A DNA stretch of 64,000 nucleotides, from the NCBI RefSeq assembly GCF_000741535.1, contig NZ_JGYQ01000007.1, positions 310,001 through 374,000 of the forward strand. Direction: 5' to 3'. Position 1 is the stretch's first letter. Each line of letters starts with the position of its first letter. Shown one piece after another: positions 39,989 through 50,000 of the stretch. Below the pieces are notes generated by a model. That model searched no databases. It saw nothing but the letters and a program-made list of their open reading frames with translations, and was not told where the DNA came from. Both the position numbers and the translations under genes were made by a program. Source of the DNA: Bifidobacterium boum. Lineage in GTDB: Bacteria > Actinomycetota > Actinomycetes > Actinomycetales > Bifidobacteriaceae.

Positions 39989-40082
39989 GTCTGCCCGTGT
40001 GCTGAGTTATCGAGGATATCGGAGCCAGACAATAACGGTGTCATGCACAAGCAACAAGCCGGAAATAAGAAGAAACACGATT

Positions 40083-40526
40083 CTATTGGCCACCTGCCCG
40101 CCGTCTTTTCATCATGCTTTTTGCTTTGCGATATTTACTGGCATTGCTCCAGCCATGAGGCATACTCGCATGTTCACTCGTCTGATGTCCATCACCTTCG
40201 TTTTTCTGAGATGCATCTCTCATGCCTGTCGAATCTACGGTTTCCGTATTGCTACGAGCTGGCCTAACCATCAGTTCGAGTCCCTCGCAGTCTTTGGGAA
40301 TCCACTCTGCATTATGCACTCGGAACGCTAGATGCTGCTCGTTTCTTGCCGAATACACCATGATTGCTTTTCCCGTGCGCATCTGCCCTTCAATCCGCGC
40401 CCAAAGCTTTTCTCGTACCCTCGCCGAAACATGCCCGACAAACACGTCAGGAGCGATTTCCAACAGCCATCGTGTCAAATCACCACGCAGTCCGACCGGA
40501 CAGGCAGTAAGCACAACCACTATCAT
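40083..40526 (-). CDS. cas2: CRISPR-associated endoribonuclease-fold protein Cas2e
   Basis: Forms the Cas1-Cas2 integrase with Cas1. It starts MIVVVLTACPVGLRGDLTRW and has VGHVSARVREKLW, classic for the Cas2 of type I-E. About 147 residues, longer than the usual ~100 through a basic C-terminal tail (SKYRKAKSMMKRRRAGG). ATG 40526 with GGGAG upstream; a GTG one codon earlier is possible. Last gene of the cas operon, following cas1 by ~40 bp. Confidence 0.93.
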   Translation of the reverse strand: MIVVVLTACPVGLRGDLTRWLLEIAPDVFVGHVSARVREKLWARIEGQMRTGKAIMVYSARNEQHLAFRVHNAEWIPKDCEGLELMVRPARSNTETVDSTGMRDASQKNEGDGHQTSEHASMPHGWSNASKYRKAKSMMKRRRAGGQ

Positions 40527-40569
40527 CACGATCTCCCGTTGTCTTCATATCGGTGCGACTAGCAGAAAC

Positions 40570-41724
40570 TTAAATATTTGGTGCACCGAACTCATCGTCG
40601 ATTTCATCTGCATCATCGACTTCTTTACCATACGAAAAGCCAGCTCGCACTTCACCGAGTTTGTCATCCCAAAGTCCGACATGATCTTGCGTTTCAGCAT
40701 CAGCATCTGAGGAGTCTGTTAGCCTATCTCCCAGTAGATATTTGATGTCATGAACAATTCGTGGCAATAATGAACCATCGTATAATGCGTCTCGCATATT
40801 CCGCCGAGTATCCGCGCCGATATCCTCACTACCTTCTGCAACAGTGCGGAATGCGACCGGTATCGATATTTCAGCTTTATACAAGTCAGCAATATCGTAA
40901 ACGAATGATCGTTCATGACCGACATGGACAAATCCAAGACCAGGCGAACAACCCAAAGCAACAATGACCGCATGCGCGACACCGTACAGACAAGTATTGG
41001 CTGCCGACAATGCTTTATTTATGTCATTGCCTGCATCAAAATCGTTATGGTCGTATGTTCGTTGATCCCACTTGACTCCTGTCTCGTGAGACAACGTACG
41101 ATAGACTTTTCTGATTCTGGCGCCCTCACGGCCTCGCAGTTGTTGCATGGTAAGTGCAGAAACATCTTCCCCTGGGAATCGCATCTGGTACATCATTCGT
41201 GCGACCCTGAGTCTGCTCCTCGTATTCGAGACGAGCGCCGCTTGTTTCTGCAGTAGCGCAGACGAATGTGTCAGTGGACGTCCACATGCATACATGCGAA
41301 TTCCACGTTCCCCGACCCAGAGCACAGTCACACCGTTGGAGCTCAGCACCGTCATTGCCTGGTGAGTGACACGTGAACCCGGTCCGAGCATCAAGACGCT
41401 GAGAGTCGCAGCTGGAATATGGATGACACCGTTCTCATCTGTCATCGTCACAGCATTGTCTTTGCGCCCTACTGTGCAATGCTCGAAATATGCGAATGAC
41501 AGACGATCTTCAGCTCGCGCAAGTTCATCGACATCTGGTGGCGGACTACCAGGAATACCATTCTTCTTGTCTTTTCGTTGTTTCGGCAACGAAGCATCAG
41601 AAGGAGAAACAGCGGAACTTGTCGTGGAAGAGCTCAAGGATGTCATCCGAGAAGTCTCCATATTCCCCGATAATTGCTTTCCCACATGTTCCTGCTCCTC
41701 TGATGTCGGCTTCTCCTCAACCAT
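40570..41724 (-). CDS. cas1: CRISPR integrase Cas1e
   Basis: Spacer integrase. The core starts DRLSFAYFEHCTVGRKDNAV, has LGPGSRVTHQAMTVLSSNGV, the metal-site Glu in LRGREGARIRK, and His/Asp in GFVHVGHERSFVYDIADLYK. 384 residues; the first ~65 (Ser/Thr/Lys-rich, SSSTTSSAVSPSDASLPKQ) are an extension not seen in typical Cas1e of about 300 aa. The C-terminal ~50 residues are acidic. ATG 41724 is preceded by AAGGAG. Confidence 0.95.
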   Translation of the reverse strand: MVEEKPTSEEQEHVGKQLSGNMETSRMTSLSSSTTSSAVSPSDASLPKQRKDKKNGIPGSPPPDVDELARAEDRLSFAYFEHCTVGRKDNAVTMTDENGVIHIPAATLSVLMLGPGSRVTHQAMTVLSSNGVTVLWVGERGIRMYACGRPLTHSSALLQKQAALVSNTRSRLRVARMMYQMRFPGEDVSALTMQQLRGREGARIRKVYRTLSHETGVKWDQRTYDHNDFDAGNDINKALSAANTCLYGVAHAVIVALGCSPGLGFVHVGHERSFVYDIADLYKAEISIPVAFRTVAEGSEDIGADTRRNMRDALYDGSLLPRIVHDIKYLLGDRLTDSSDADAETQDHVGLWDDKLGEVRAGFSYGKEVDDADEIDDEFGAPNI

Positions 41725-41796
41725 TGCAACTCCTTCGAGAGATACGATGCCGAGCTACACGATAAGCAGCTCGGCATCATTACACGCAATCAGCCA

Positions 41797-42507
41797 TCAT
41801 TCCGATGTGCCCTTCGCGGCTGACCCGACGTGAATCGGAGCGACCGTTAAAAGACCACACCCGAATCCCTTGGCTCTGCCAATTCCGTGAGTGAGTGCTT
41901 TCCGGAACAAATCCGCATTTGTGACGGTCAAGTTGCCGTCGAACTGTGCCGTGCTCAACGTCACAGTGCCATTGCCATGACGGAAACGTTCCTTCCGGCG
42001 GTTCTTGACCTGGCATTGCAAATCATCCCCGGACCCATCGATGGAGAAGCCGTACTGCTCCGCGCGGTCCGACAACCATTTCAGTTGTTGGGCAGCAGTC
42101 ACCTCCCCCATGATTTTCCCAATCACAGCGGGATTTTCACTCCTGCCCAAATCATTCTTCACCTTGCGCACGGGATTCGCACGAAGTCTAAACGCCCAAT
42201 GCTGGCCTAAGGCGATTCGCCCCAGCAACGGCTGGTAATCGCGCGTCTCCCATTCTGGGTGGAGCGGCCAGCCAGCCTGCTCGACCACATGAGAGAAATC
42301 GGGTTTGTCAGGGCTGACCACGTACAGCCAGATCTGATGGGACTCCTTCAGTATGTCGACACGCCACAGAATCCTTCCCTCAGAATCGTTCCTCGGCGAG
42401 CTGGGAGGGAACGCATGCTCAACGGCCGAGTGCATGCAAGCCGGGGAAGCAAGGAGCTTCTTGGCCTCCAAACGCGCGGGATTGAGCGCAATCCTTGAAA
42501 TATACAT
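41797..42507 (-). CDS. cas6e: Pre-crRNA endoribonuclease Cas6e
   Basis: 236 residues. Cleaves below the repeat hairpin and stays in Cascade. MYISRIALNPARLEAKKLL start, RILWRVDILKESHQIWLYVV, and the glycine-rich RAMP motif LTHGIGRAKGFGCGLLTV near the end. A candidate catalytic His lies in ACMHSAVEHAF. Ten bp after cas5e. Confidence 0.95.
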   Translation of the reverse strand: MYISRIALNPARLEAKKLLASPACMHSAVEHAFPPSSPRNDSEGRILWRVDILKESHQIWLYVVSPDKPDFSHVVEQAGWPLHPEWETRDYQPLLGRIALGQHWAFRLRANPVRKVKNDLGRSENPAVIGKIMGEVTAAQQLKWLSDRAEQYGFSIDGSGDDLQCQVKNRRKERFRHGNGTVTLSTAQFDGNLTVTNADLFRKALTHGIGRAKGFGCGLLTVAPIHVGSAAKGTSE

Positions 42508-42517
42508 ACCTATACTC

Positions 42518-43300
42518 CTAGAAACTCATAGGGTCGTACCCATCCGGCGAGGAGAACAATGGCACCGAATCCTCATTATTCGAGATCGGCGTTGTCTCGT
42601 CGTATGGCACGGTGACTAGGCTGTGCACGACCCCTCGCACCGAATAGCGGCGGTGGACGGGATTGAAAGTGATCGGAACATCCTGTTGGAAGTACTGCGC
42701 TTCCTCGCCTTCGGCATCCCTGACCATTTCAAGTTGGATGCCTTTGGACTTCTCGAGATGGTTGCGCCGGCACATGCGGCTCTTGTACCAAGGCTGAGCA
42801 TGCCAAGGCTCACGGGTCAAGGCATCCTTCACATTGTCATAGTCATTCCGAATGCCTATGACAACACGCCCGGCCGGAGGACAGGAACGCCGTCCGAGGA
42901 ACAACGGCCATACAGGATTGTCGAGCGCATGCTCAAGGATCTCGAGCACTCCCCGGTCTTGTGCCGACAGAGCCACGACGAACAACGCATCAGAGATGTA
43001 ATAACGGTAGGTGACAGGCATCTCCGGCAACTCACCCTTGCTTCGCGTATTCTGCTGGTACATAGTTGCATGCTCTGTCTGGTAGTCACAAACGAGGCTT
43101 CCGCGCTGATCAGCTCGCACGCCGAATTCAAGCTTCAGCAGATCGGTAATGTCATCGTCCCGCTTTCTTCCCTGAGCACATGCAAGCATCCCGATGACAC
43201 CGCTTTTCGTAGGCTCCTGCCTCGTGTATCTGGAGTTGAATCGTGACGATTCCCCCCAGGCCTGGAGCGGCCCAGCCAATTGCAACAACAGAACGCTCAT
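42518..43300 (-). CDS. cas5e: Cascade subunit Cas5e
   Basis: 260 residues beginning MSVLLLQLAGPLQAWGESSR, the typical Cas5 opening, with KSGVIGMLACAQGRKRDDD and LFLGRRSCPPAGRVV. Caps the crRNA 5' handle in Cascade. Starts 3 bp after the cas7e stop with AGGAG inside the end of cas7e. Confidence 0.95.
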   Translation of the reverse strand: MSVLLLQLAGPLQAWGESSRFNSRYTRQEPTKSGVIGMLACAQGRKRDDDITDLLKLEFGVRADQRGSLVCDYQTEHATMYQQNTRSKGELPEMPVTYRYYISDALFVVALSAQDRGVLEILEHALDNPVWPLFLGRRSCPPAGRVVIGIRNDYDNVKDALTREPWHAQPWYKSRMCRRNHLEKSKGIQLEMVRDAEGEEAQYFQQDVPITFNPVHRRYSVRGVVHSLVTVPYDETTPISNNEDSVPLFSSPDGYDPMSF

Positions 43301-43303
43301 GGC

Positions 43304-44464
43304 TCACTCCTGGCTTAGTGCCTGTGGAACATCCGTCTTGAGGGCGTCCTGAAGTCCCTGCAGAGTCACGGTCTGCATATCGTCGGTGTCTTTCAGGCCG
43401 TCTTCGATGGTCATGAGATACATGTGGAGCGGCTGGTCACCATAGACGCTGTTGAACTTACCGTTCTCGTCGAGGAGCTTCTGTGCAGCGATGTGAGCGA
43501 CGGATTCTGTCCCATCACTCCTCACGGGTAGTTGGAAGGCGGTGACAAGGTTGACTGGTCGGGTGCTGCGGACGGTGACGAGCACAGTGCTGGGCAATGT
43601 CTGGTTCGCGTAGGAATTGATCTTTCCCGTCGGCATCGACTCGAGAAAAGCCTTGGCGAAAGCTGCAATGGCGACCGCCGTGGACTCAGCCGCATCGGTC
43701 CCCTCAGCAGTCAGCTGCTGCTCGAGTGCTGACGCATTGACCGTTGCAAAGCGGTAGAAGGTGCTGGAGTTGAAAGCATTCGTTTCAATCATGGCAGCAC
43801 CTGCATTATCTTCTGCCGCCTTGTCGTCCATCGCGGTGAAGTAATCGTATTCCGGCGTCAATTCATCCACCGAAATGGCATGTGCTACTTGGCATGATGC
43901 GTCTTGGTTGAGAGAAGGTGCGTCAGCGAGCATTCGCCCGAACAATGCGACATCAACCGCTTGTTTACCTTGGAAGGCCTTTTGAACATCCTTCTTGACG
44001 CTCTTTTTCATGTCTGCAATGCTTTGCCCATTCCTTAATGCGGCCACAGCCAAATCAGCAAGATCACTTATCGTGGTACCGCTAATGAAAAATAGTGACT
44101 TCGTGAGATACTCACCACTATCTGTATCCAGTTTCGTCACAGGTTGCGTTTTCTTGTTTTTATTTTCATTGATGGTTTCAAGAATCTCCCGAGCATATTC
44201 GGAGGATTCCTCACGATATTCCGGGGCTCTTTCGATAATTGCTTCGGAAATCAGCCGAACAACATGCATGGTGCGCACGCCTAAATCAAGCGCGGGAAGC
44301 TCACGAGTGAACTCATCGCGAATGGCATGCTTCCACGCCTGGCTCGAGACCCTAGCACGCTGCACACCGCCGAAATTGGCGGTTTTCGGGTTACCGGTAT
44401 CGTCACGGTTGATGCAGCTTGGCGGAACGGGCTGGAGGGCGTGGAAATCGACATAAACAGACAT
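43304..44464 (-). CDS. cas7e: Cascade backbone Cas7e (Cse4/CasC)
   Basis: 386 residues from ATG 44464 (AAAGGAG). Starts YVDFHALQPVPPSCINRDDTGNPK and ANFGGVQRARVSSQAWKHAIR, the signature of CasC. It later has QTLPSTVLVTVRSTRPVNLV. Six copies form the Cascade backbone along the crRNA and impose the flipped-out base at every sixth guide position, relevant to the crRNA-like element at 50399. Confidence 0.96.
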   Translation of the reverse strand: MSVYVDFHALQPVPPSCINRDDTGNPKTANFGGVQRARVSSQAWKHAIRDEFTRELPALDLGVRTMHVVRLISEAIIERAPEYREESSEYAREILETINENKNKKTQPVTKLDTDSGEYLTKSLFFISGTTISDLADLAVAALRNGQSIADMKKSVKKDVQKAFQGKQAVDVALFGRMLADAPSLNQDASCQVAHAISVDELTPEYDYFTAMDDKAAEDNAGAAMIETNAFNSSTFYRFATVNASALEQQLTAEGTDAAESTAVAIAAFAKAFLESMPTGKINSYANQTLPSTVLVTVRSTRPVNLVTAFQLPVRSDGTESVAHIAAQKLLDENGKFNSVYGDQPLHMYLMTIEDGLKDTDDMQTVTLQGLQDALKTDVPQALSQE

Positions 44465-44539
44465 GATGTACTCCTTTATGAGGTAGATGTATGAAATTGA
44501 TAAGGCATTCTGTCGGTTCAACCGACTGGATTAAGCAGA

Positions 44540-45256
44540 CTAGGCCGGTTGATTTTTCTTGGTCTTGGCCTGCTTGCGGGCAACTTCATCACTGCGTCTG
44601 GCGTGGTAGTAATCTCCGGCCCAGCGTTGCATCACCCTAGGCTTGGACTCCGGGAACTGCATCAGATAGAGATCGGATGCCAGCGAACCGTAATCCAGCA
44701 CGATAGTTCGATCCGCACCGCGCATCATAGTGATAAGCGATCTGATTCCGCGAACCATTCCGGGAAAATCGGAGACCGAATCCACAACAGCCATGCGACG
44801 CGTCACGGCATTGTCGGTATCGACCCTGCGAGCGCGTTTGTTGAACTCCGCCAACTCATAGCAGGCGGCGCCGAAACGATTACCTTTCCCCTCGGCATCA
44901 TCGGTTCCGCGCCAGGATGCGTGGACTCCCTCGCCTTTGGAACGCTGATGGATGGCATACAACTGCAGCGCTGTCTGGAAGGCGGTGACCGCCTGCTGCG
45001 GACCTCTGCCCAACTCACCGAGCTGGGTCTCGTCCCACCCATCGAAAAGTGCGGCAAGGAACATGTTGCCCACCTGCATCCAAGGGGATAGTATCTCGTC
45101 CTTCCGTAGTGTTGATAGAGCTGCAAGAGCGTCATGGTATGCGGCTCCTGCTCGGCTCAGGTACAGGCTCTGCAATTCCCCGACCTTCGCATCCGTGTAG
45201 CGGGCGACGGCACGGGCAACAGTATCGGAGCCATAGGTTCCAGTGGTATGAACCAT
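44540..45256 (-). CDS. cse2: Cascade small subunit Cse2 (Cas11e/CasB)
   Basis: 238 residues, helical. Features: SLYLSRAGAAYHDALAALSTL, ASWRGTDDAEGKGNRFGAAC and RRMAVVDSVSDFPGMVRGIRSLI. The length and Arg/Lys-rich end fit actinobacterial CasB. Adjacent to cas8e with a 1-bp gap and upstream of cas7e. Confidence 0.93.
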   Translation of the reverse strand: MVHTTGTYGSDTVARAVARYTDAKVGELQSLYLSRAGAAYHDALAALSTLRKDEILSPWMQVGNMFLAALFDGWDETQLGELGRGPQQAVTAFQTALQLYAIHQRSKGEGVHASWRGTDDAEGKGNRFGAACYELAEFNKRARRVDTDNAVTRRMAVVDSVSDFPGMVRGIRSLITMMRGADRTIVLDYGSLASDLYLMQFPESKPRVMQRWAGDYYHARRSDEVARKQAKTKKNQPA

Positions 45257-45257
45257 A

Positions 45258-46982
45258 TCAGTCCTCCTTTGTCGCGTCTGTTGATTGGAAATCCGTCAGC
45301 TTGCCAAGACCAAATTCCTCGTTGGCGAAATACCCGAGAAGCTTGACGTATAGGTCGCCGACAGCGATTTCGGAGCCTCCAACCTTACGCTTGGCAATCC
45401 AAGATCCTCCCGTGCCCTGGAAGTAGTGCTCCGCCAGCCTGATAAGCAGCCGATGGGCCTCGTCGCGCCATTGGGTTTCCAATGCCTCGGCATTGTCGTC
45501 CGCGATGGTGCGAAGATAGTTCCGGCACAGGGCATCGAGCGCGTAGTAGGCTTCCGCGCGAATGCTCGCAGAGAAAGCCTCGTAACGATTGAGCGTAGTC
45601 TTGTTGCGAGCAAGTCCATGTACCCGAGTGACGCTATTAGCCAATTCATTCACGCAGTTCTCGATGCGTTTTAAAACGTCCAACACCACGGATAGTGCGG
45701 ACACATCGTCTCTGCGTACCAACGCCTTGTTAAGGTCGAGCTGTTCGTCAACGCTGTCTTCATACACACTGTTCTGGGTGCCGTAGGTCATGCCCTGGGC
45801 ATGGATTGCGACGATTTGCGGAAGGAAGGAATCCGAAAAGTCATCGTCCTCCTCATCGTCATCATTCATCATGAGTTCGTTCACCCACGTCAGAACACCT
45901 GCTCGGGCTTGGCCTGAGGCCTCGGAATTCGGAAACGGAAGGACGGATGCCAGGCCTCGCCACAGCGCTTTCTTCGGATCATGCGTCTTCGGAACACGCG
46001 TTCCTTCGGGAATTCCCAAGGACTCGCCTTGTTTCTTGCTTGCGAGCCTCCACAAGGTCATGGTCTCGAACCTTGCCATGTCATTGGGATCCGGCTGCGC
46101 CCCGTATCCGATGACGACGCCGGTCACGGCATTCCCATCATCGGAAGGAATCAAGCGCACTCGACGCGATGTGAAGGTGAACAGATCCGCAGGGCCAGTC
46201 AGTCGCCTTCTGTCCATAGAAGAGATCGCTTCCCTCTCCCAAACCGGCGCATCGCCGACAAGAGCAAGGAACGGTACCTCGCCACTCTCAACATACATGA
46301 CCCAATTCATCATGAGTGTCTCGAAGAGATTGGCTCGTTCCAGATATATGCCTCCGCAGAGTCCCAGCGCCCCAGTCGAAATCTGGCCCTTGGGAGCATA
46401 TTCCCTGCCGCTCCTCGCTGTCGTGCTTCCAGCAAGCGGAGTTTTGATACCTGCACAGTCGTATGCCTGAATAGCGAGCAGCCATACCGCCGCCTCGGGG
46501 CAAGAGAGGGATTCCACGGAGCCTTTGGAACGGAGAGAGAAAAGAAACTTGTTGTCATTATCAGGCAAATCAATAACTATCCTCCCGATGTCATCGACAT
46601 CATCACTGTTTTTGCCTTGATAAGAAAGACCCGCCTCCTGCATGAATGGTTTGTCACCGCCAATCAGGTAGAAACGGTCATGAACACGTTGCAGGTATGA
46701 ACCAATGACAGATACATCGAAGTGACCCGTCTTCCAAATCTTCCCCCAGACATGTTTCGTTTCCCCATGCTTGATACCTTCACGCTGATAGCAACGGTAC
46801 AACACCGCAAGCATGAATCTTAGAATCAAGATAATACCTTGCGAAAACTCGGGGACGATGCGTCGGATATCCGACGCATCCTCGAATGCCTTCTGTAAGG
46901 AAACCTTTCTCTTGGTGCCGTCGGAATATTCCACGTCGATCCAATCTTCGTCGATGAGATTGAATTGTGGTTGAGGAACCAT
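45258..46982 (-). CDS. cas8e: Cascade large subunit Cas8e (Cse1/CasA)
   Basis: 574 residues. NLIDEDWIDVEYSDGTKRKVSLQKAF is the typical Cse1 start. FYLIGGDKPFMQEAGL, KTPLAGSTTARSGREYAPKG, VMYVESGEVPFLALVGDAPVWE and the C-terminal four-helix bundle follow. It reads the PAM. GAAAGGAGG precedes ATG 46982. A 72-bp AT-rich gap separates it from cas3 and carries the match to the 50428-50447 guide. Confidence 0.95.
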   Translation of the reverse strand: MVPQPQFNLIDEDWIDVEYSDGTKRKVSLQKAFEDASDIRRIVPEFSQGIILILRFMLAVLYRCYQREGIKHGETKHVWGKIWKTGHFDVSVIGSYLQRVHDRFYLIGGDKPFMQEAGLSYQGKNSDDVDDIGRIVIDLPDNDNKFLFSLRSKGSVESLSCPEAAVWLLAIQAYDCAGIKTPLAGSTTARSGREYAPKGQISTGALGLCGGIYLERANLFETLMMNWVMYVESGEVPFLALVGDAPVWEREAISSMDRRRLTGPADLFTFTSRRVRLIPSDDGNAVTGVVIGYGAQPDPNDMARFETMTLWRLASKKQGESLGIPEGTRVPKTHDPKKALWRGLASVLPFPNSEASGQARAGVLTWVNELMMNDDDEEDDDFSDSFLPQIVAIHAQGMTYGTQNSVYEDSVDEQLDLNKALVRRDDVSALSVVLDVLKRIENCVNELANSVTRVHGLARNKTTLNRYEAFSASIRAEAYYALDALCRNYLRTIADDNAEALETQWRDEAHRLLIRLAEHYFQGTGGSWIAKRKVGGSEIAVGDLYVKLLGYFANEEFGLGKLTDFQSTDATKED

Positions 46983-47044
46983 CTGTACCTCCTTTCGATG
47001 GCAATAACAATATCACATTATCAATACGACACAGATATTTATTT

Positions 47045-47058
47045 TATTAACTTATCAT
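47045..47058 (-). promoter_or_regulatory. Probable Cascade target site for the crRNA-like guide, upstream of cas8e
   Basis: On the minus strand ATGATAAGTTAATA (47058 down to 47045) matches the first 14 guide bases ATGATCAGTTACTA except at 6 and 12, exactly the positions not read by Cascade. The three bases on the PAM side are AAC. The site lies 63-76 bp before the cas8e start codon, overlapping the cas3 stop, in the only AT-rich gap of the operon. Promoter hexamers here are not clear. Confidence 0.75.
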
Positions 47059-50000
47059 GTTCTCTTTGTTTCACCGTTTTCAACGCTAAGCCCCGTTTCT
47101 CGGGAATACCACACATGCTTACCTGTCAATGTGCTGCCGAATGCATCATCGCCCTCTTGATCCATCACCAACAGCAATCTTCCTCCGAGCCACGCAGAGT
47201 CTTGCCAGTTTCTTACATACTCCTCACAGCGATTCTCAAGCTCGCCGATGAGCGTATCCACATCGGAACAGACGGAAAGCGGAAGTCTAACGGCACATTG
47301 AATGAGTTTGACGGACACATCGTCAGGAGGCACCTCTCCTGTCGGAAGTTCCCGTCCTTCCATAACCCACGGCAGCAAGGCAAGATGATCACCACACCGG
47401 CGAACAAGCAGGACCTCCACGGTATCGTGAGTGTCACGCACCGTCATCTGCCCTTTCTCCTCCTCGTTATTCGCAGCGTCGCCTTTCTGGACAGCGTCCC
47501 CATCTTCCCACGGCTCACCGCTGGAATTCTGTATCACAGGGTCGTGCAGAAGATACCCCTGCGCCTTAGCCTCTTTGCTCCCAATCGTCCTACGCCGTTC
47601 GTTACAATCCTTCAGATACTCCTCGCGCCATGATTGAGGAACATGTAATTCCTCGATGCGAGTCGTATCATCATCTTCGTAGGCACTCCTTACCAACGGA
47701 GCAATGTCATCTGGCAGATGCACCGTCGAATGCGCTGAAACCCCGTAATACCCCAATGTTTCCAGCGCTTCCTTGAGACTTGCCTGTTCATACACCATCG
47801 TGAGCACCTTAGGAAAAACGGGACCCGTCTCACCCCATCGATCGATTCCACGGATATAGCATCGGGCGATACGCAATCGCTCCGGCCTGTCACATTCCCC
47901 ATCCCCGCGATGATGGCGATGAACCCTACCCAGACGCTGCATCACCAAATCGATAGGAGCGATGTCGGTGACAAGAACGTCGAAATCAATGTCAAGCGAT
48001 TGCTCAAGCACCTGGGTTCCGACGACGATATACTTCCCCGGGCGCTCACCGTTTGCCCTCGTTGCCTTCGGCCCAAGCTTCTGCCTTAAACCGGCCTCAT
48101 TATTCATCCTGTCACAATCGACAAAGCGAGAGTGCGACAGCGTCACGCATTCCTTGCCAAACACCCCTTTTAGAGCTTCATACATGTTCTGTGCCCTGCC
48201 GACAGTATCACAGATGACTCCGGCGCAGCCGCCATCCGCCAAACGTTCCCGCAAAGTCCGAACAGTTGCGGAAACATCATCATCGATGACAGCGCATTCA
48301 ACCGCCGTCTTCCTGCCCGATGGGTCGGCTGTACACGATTGCACCGTCAACCCATCCGTATACGTAATAACGGGGTATGCGTTCTTGTCCAATACCGGCA
48401 GATTATCCATCTGGCTGTCGGAACACGCTGCTCCCCGGAGATATGCCGACGCTAAAGTATTTCTCAACTTGTCGGACAGCGTAGCAGACAACAAAATGAC
48501 CGGCGCATGACAACCGCCCAGCCATTCCAACGCACGCTGGAGATACTGCTGCATGTAAGCATCATAGGCATGGCATTCGTCAATAATCACAACCTTGTTC
48601 GCCAGCCCCAATTGCCGCAACATGACATGTTTCATGCGCAAAGCCGCCATGAGCACCTGATCGACAGTACAGACGAGGAAGTTCGCAAGTACGCCCCTCT
48701 TCCTCCCCGAAAACCAATCGTTGACAACCGCCTGCTGCGTAGCATTTATCGCTGCGCCTCCTGTACCGACTGCATTATTATCCAAGTCCATACCGATGTC
48801 TTGGAAACGATTGGCTCGCATCATTTCTGCGTAGGTTTTGTTCAGCCAAGCCTTTCCGTGGGCCAGGAACATGGTGCGTTCGTTCGCTGACGATTCCGTG
48901 TCTTGTCCGAGTCTGTTGACCCAAGCATTGACTCGTTCGAACATAGCGTCAGTGGTCGCCATGGTCGGCAGTGCCACGCAGACGCCTCCGCGCTCCGCCT
49001 TATGAGCAAAAATCTCGGCAACCGCGAGCGCCGCCTCCGTTTTCCCTTCGCCCATGGGAGCCTCGATGATCATGATACCAGGATCTTTCACATTGCGCGC
49101 TATGTCTGTTGCAATTCTTTGGACAGGTCGCGGCTGGGCATGCGCCGGGAAACTGAAACGCTCCGCGAACAGTTCCTCGTCGGTCTGTGGCATCGCGTTC
49201 TCTTTCCACGATGGCGGCAAGTCGAGTTTCCTCCACGCCCTGTCCGCACGCTTCCGCAATCCTTCTGAAGTTTCAATGAACGAACATTCGTACAACAGTG
49301 CGGCCCCTCTGTCCGAATCTTCGTCGCAGTCATATGGCCGCGCGGGAATGAGCGGGAAATACAATGTGTTGCTCGCAATCCAATCCGACATGATCACGAT
49401 GCCGGTAATCAGGGACTGGCTCTCCGTGCTGAGAAGTGTAGTCGGCTCGTCATGGATATGAAGGTCACGCAAGTAATTCAGGTCATCATCGTCAAGATGT
49501 GCTAGGGTCCGCACGTAATCAATCAGCTCAAATTGGACAGACTGCCACGCCTTATTCTTGGCGTTGTCTTTGTTGAACTTCCCGGCTTTACCGGGATTAC
49601 TGTTGTAGAAGCCACAACGGATATCCCATCTCTTGACTTGCTTGAGCGATCCATCAGTCTGCGCCCTCGGCGTATGGGGAATCGGGATCTTCCCATGATG
49701 GGCTGCAAGGATTCCTCCTAAGAAACGTGCCTTTTTTAGCTTCCAACCGTATTTCGACAGGTAATCGACCAGCAATCTATCTCCGATGACAGGATGCCCC
49801 AGCCACTGCTCGCCCTTGGATTGAACCCGTGAATCACCAATGAAGGGAAGTCCCGTATCCCGCAACTTCCACATCAGGTTCTCCTCTTCGCCACTTCCCC
49901 ATGTCTGGGACTGGAACTCCGGTGACGCTTTACCGAGGTCATGGATTCCTGCGAGGAACGTCACCAGACTTCGAGCAAGGCGTGCATCGCCATTGCAGTC

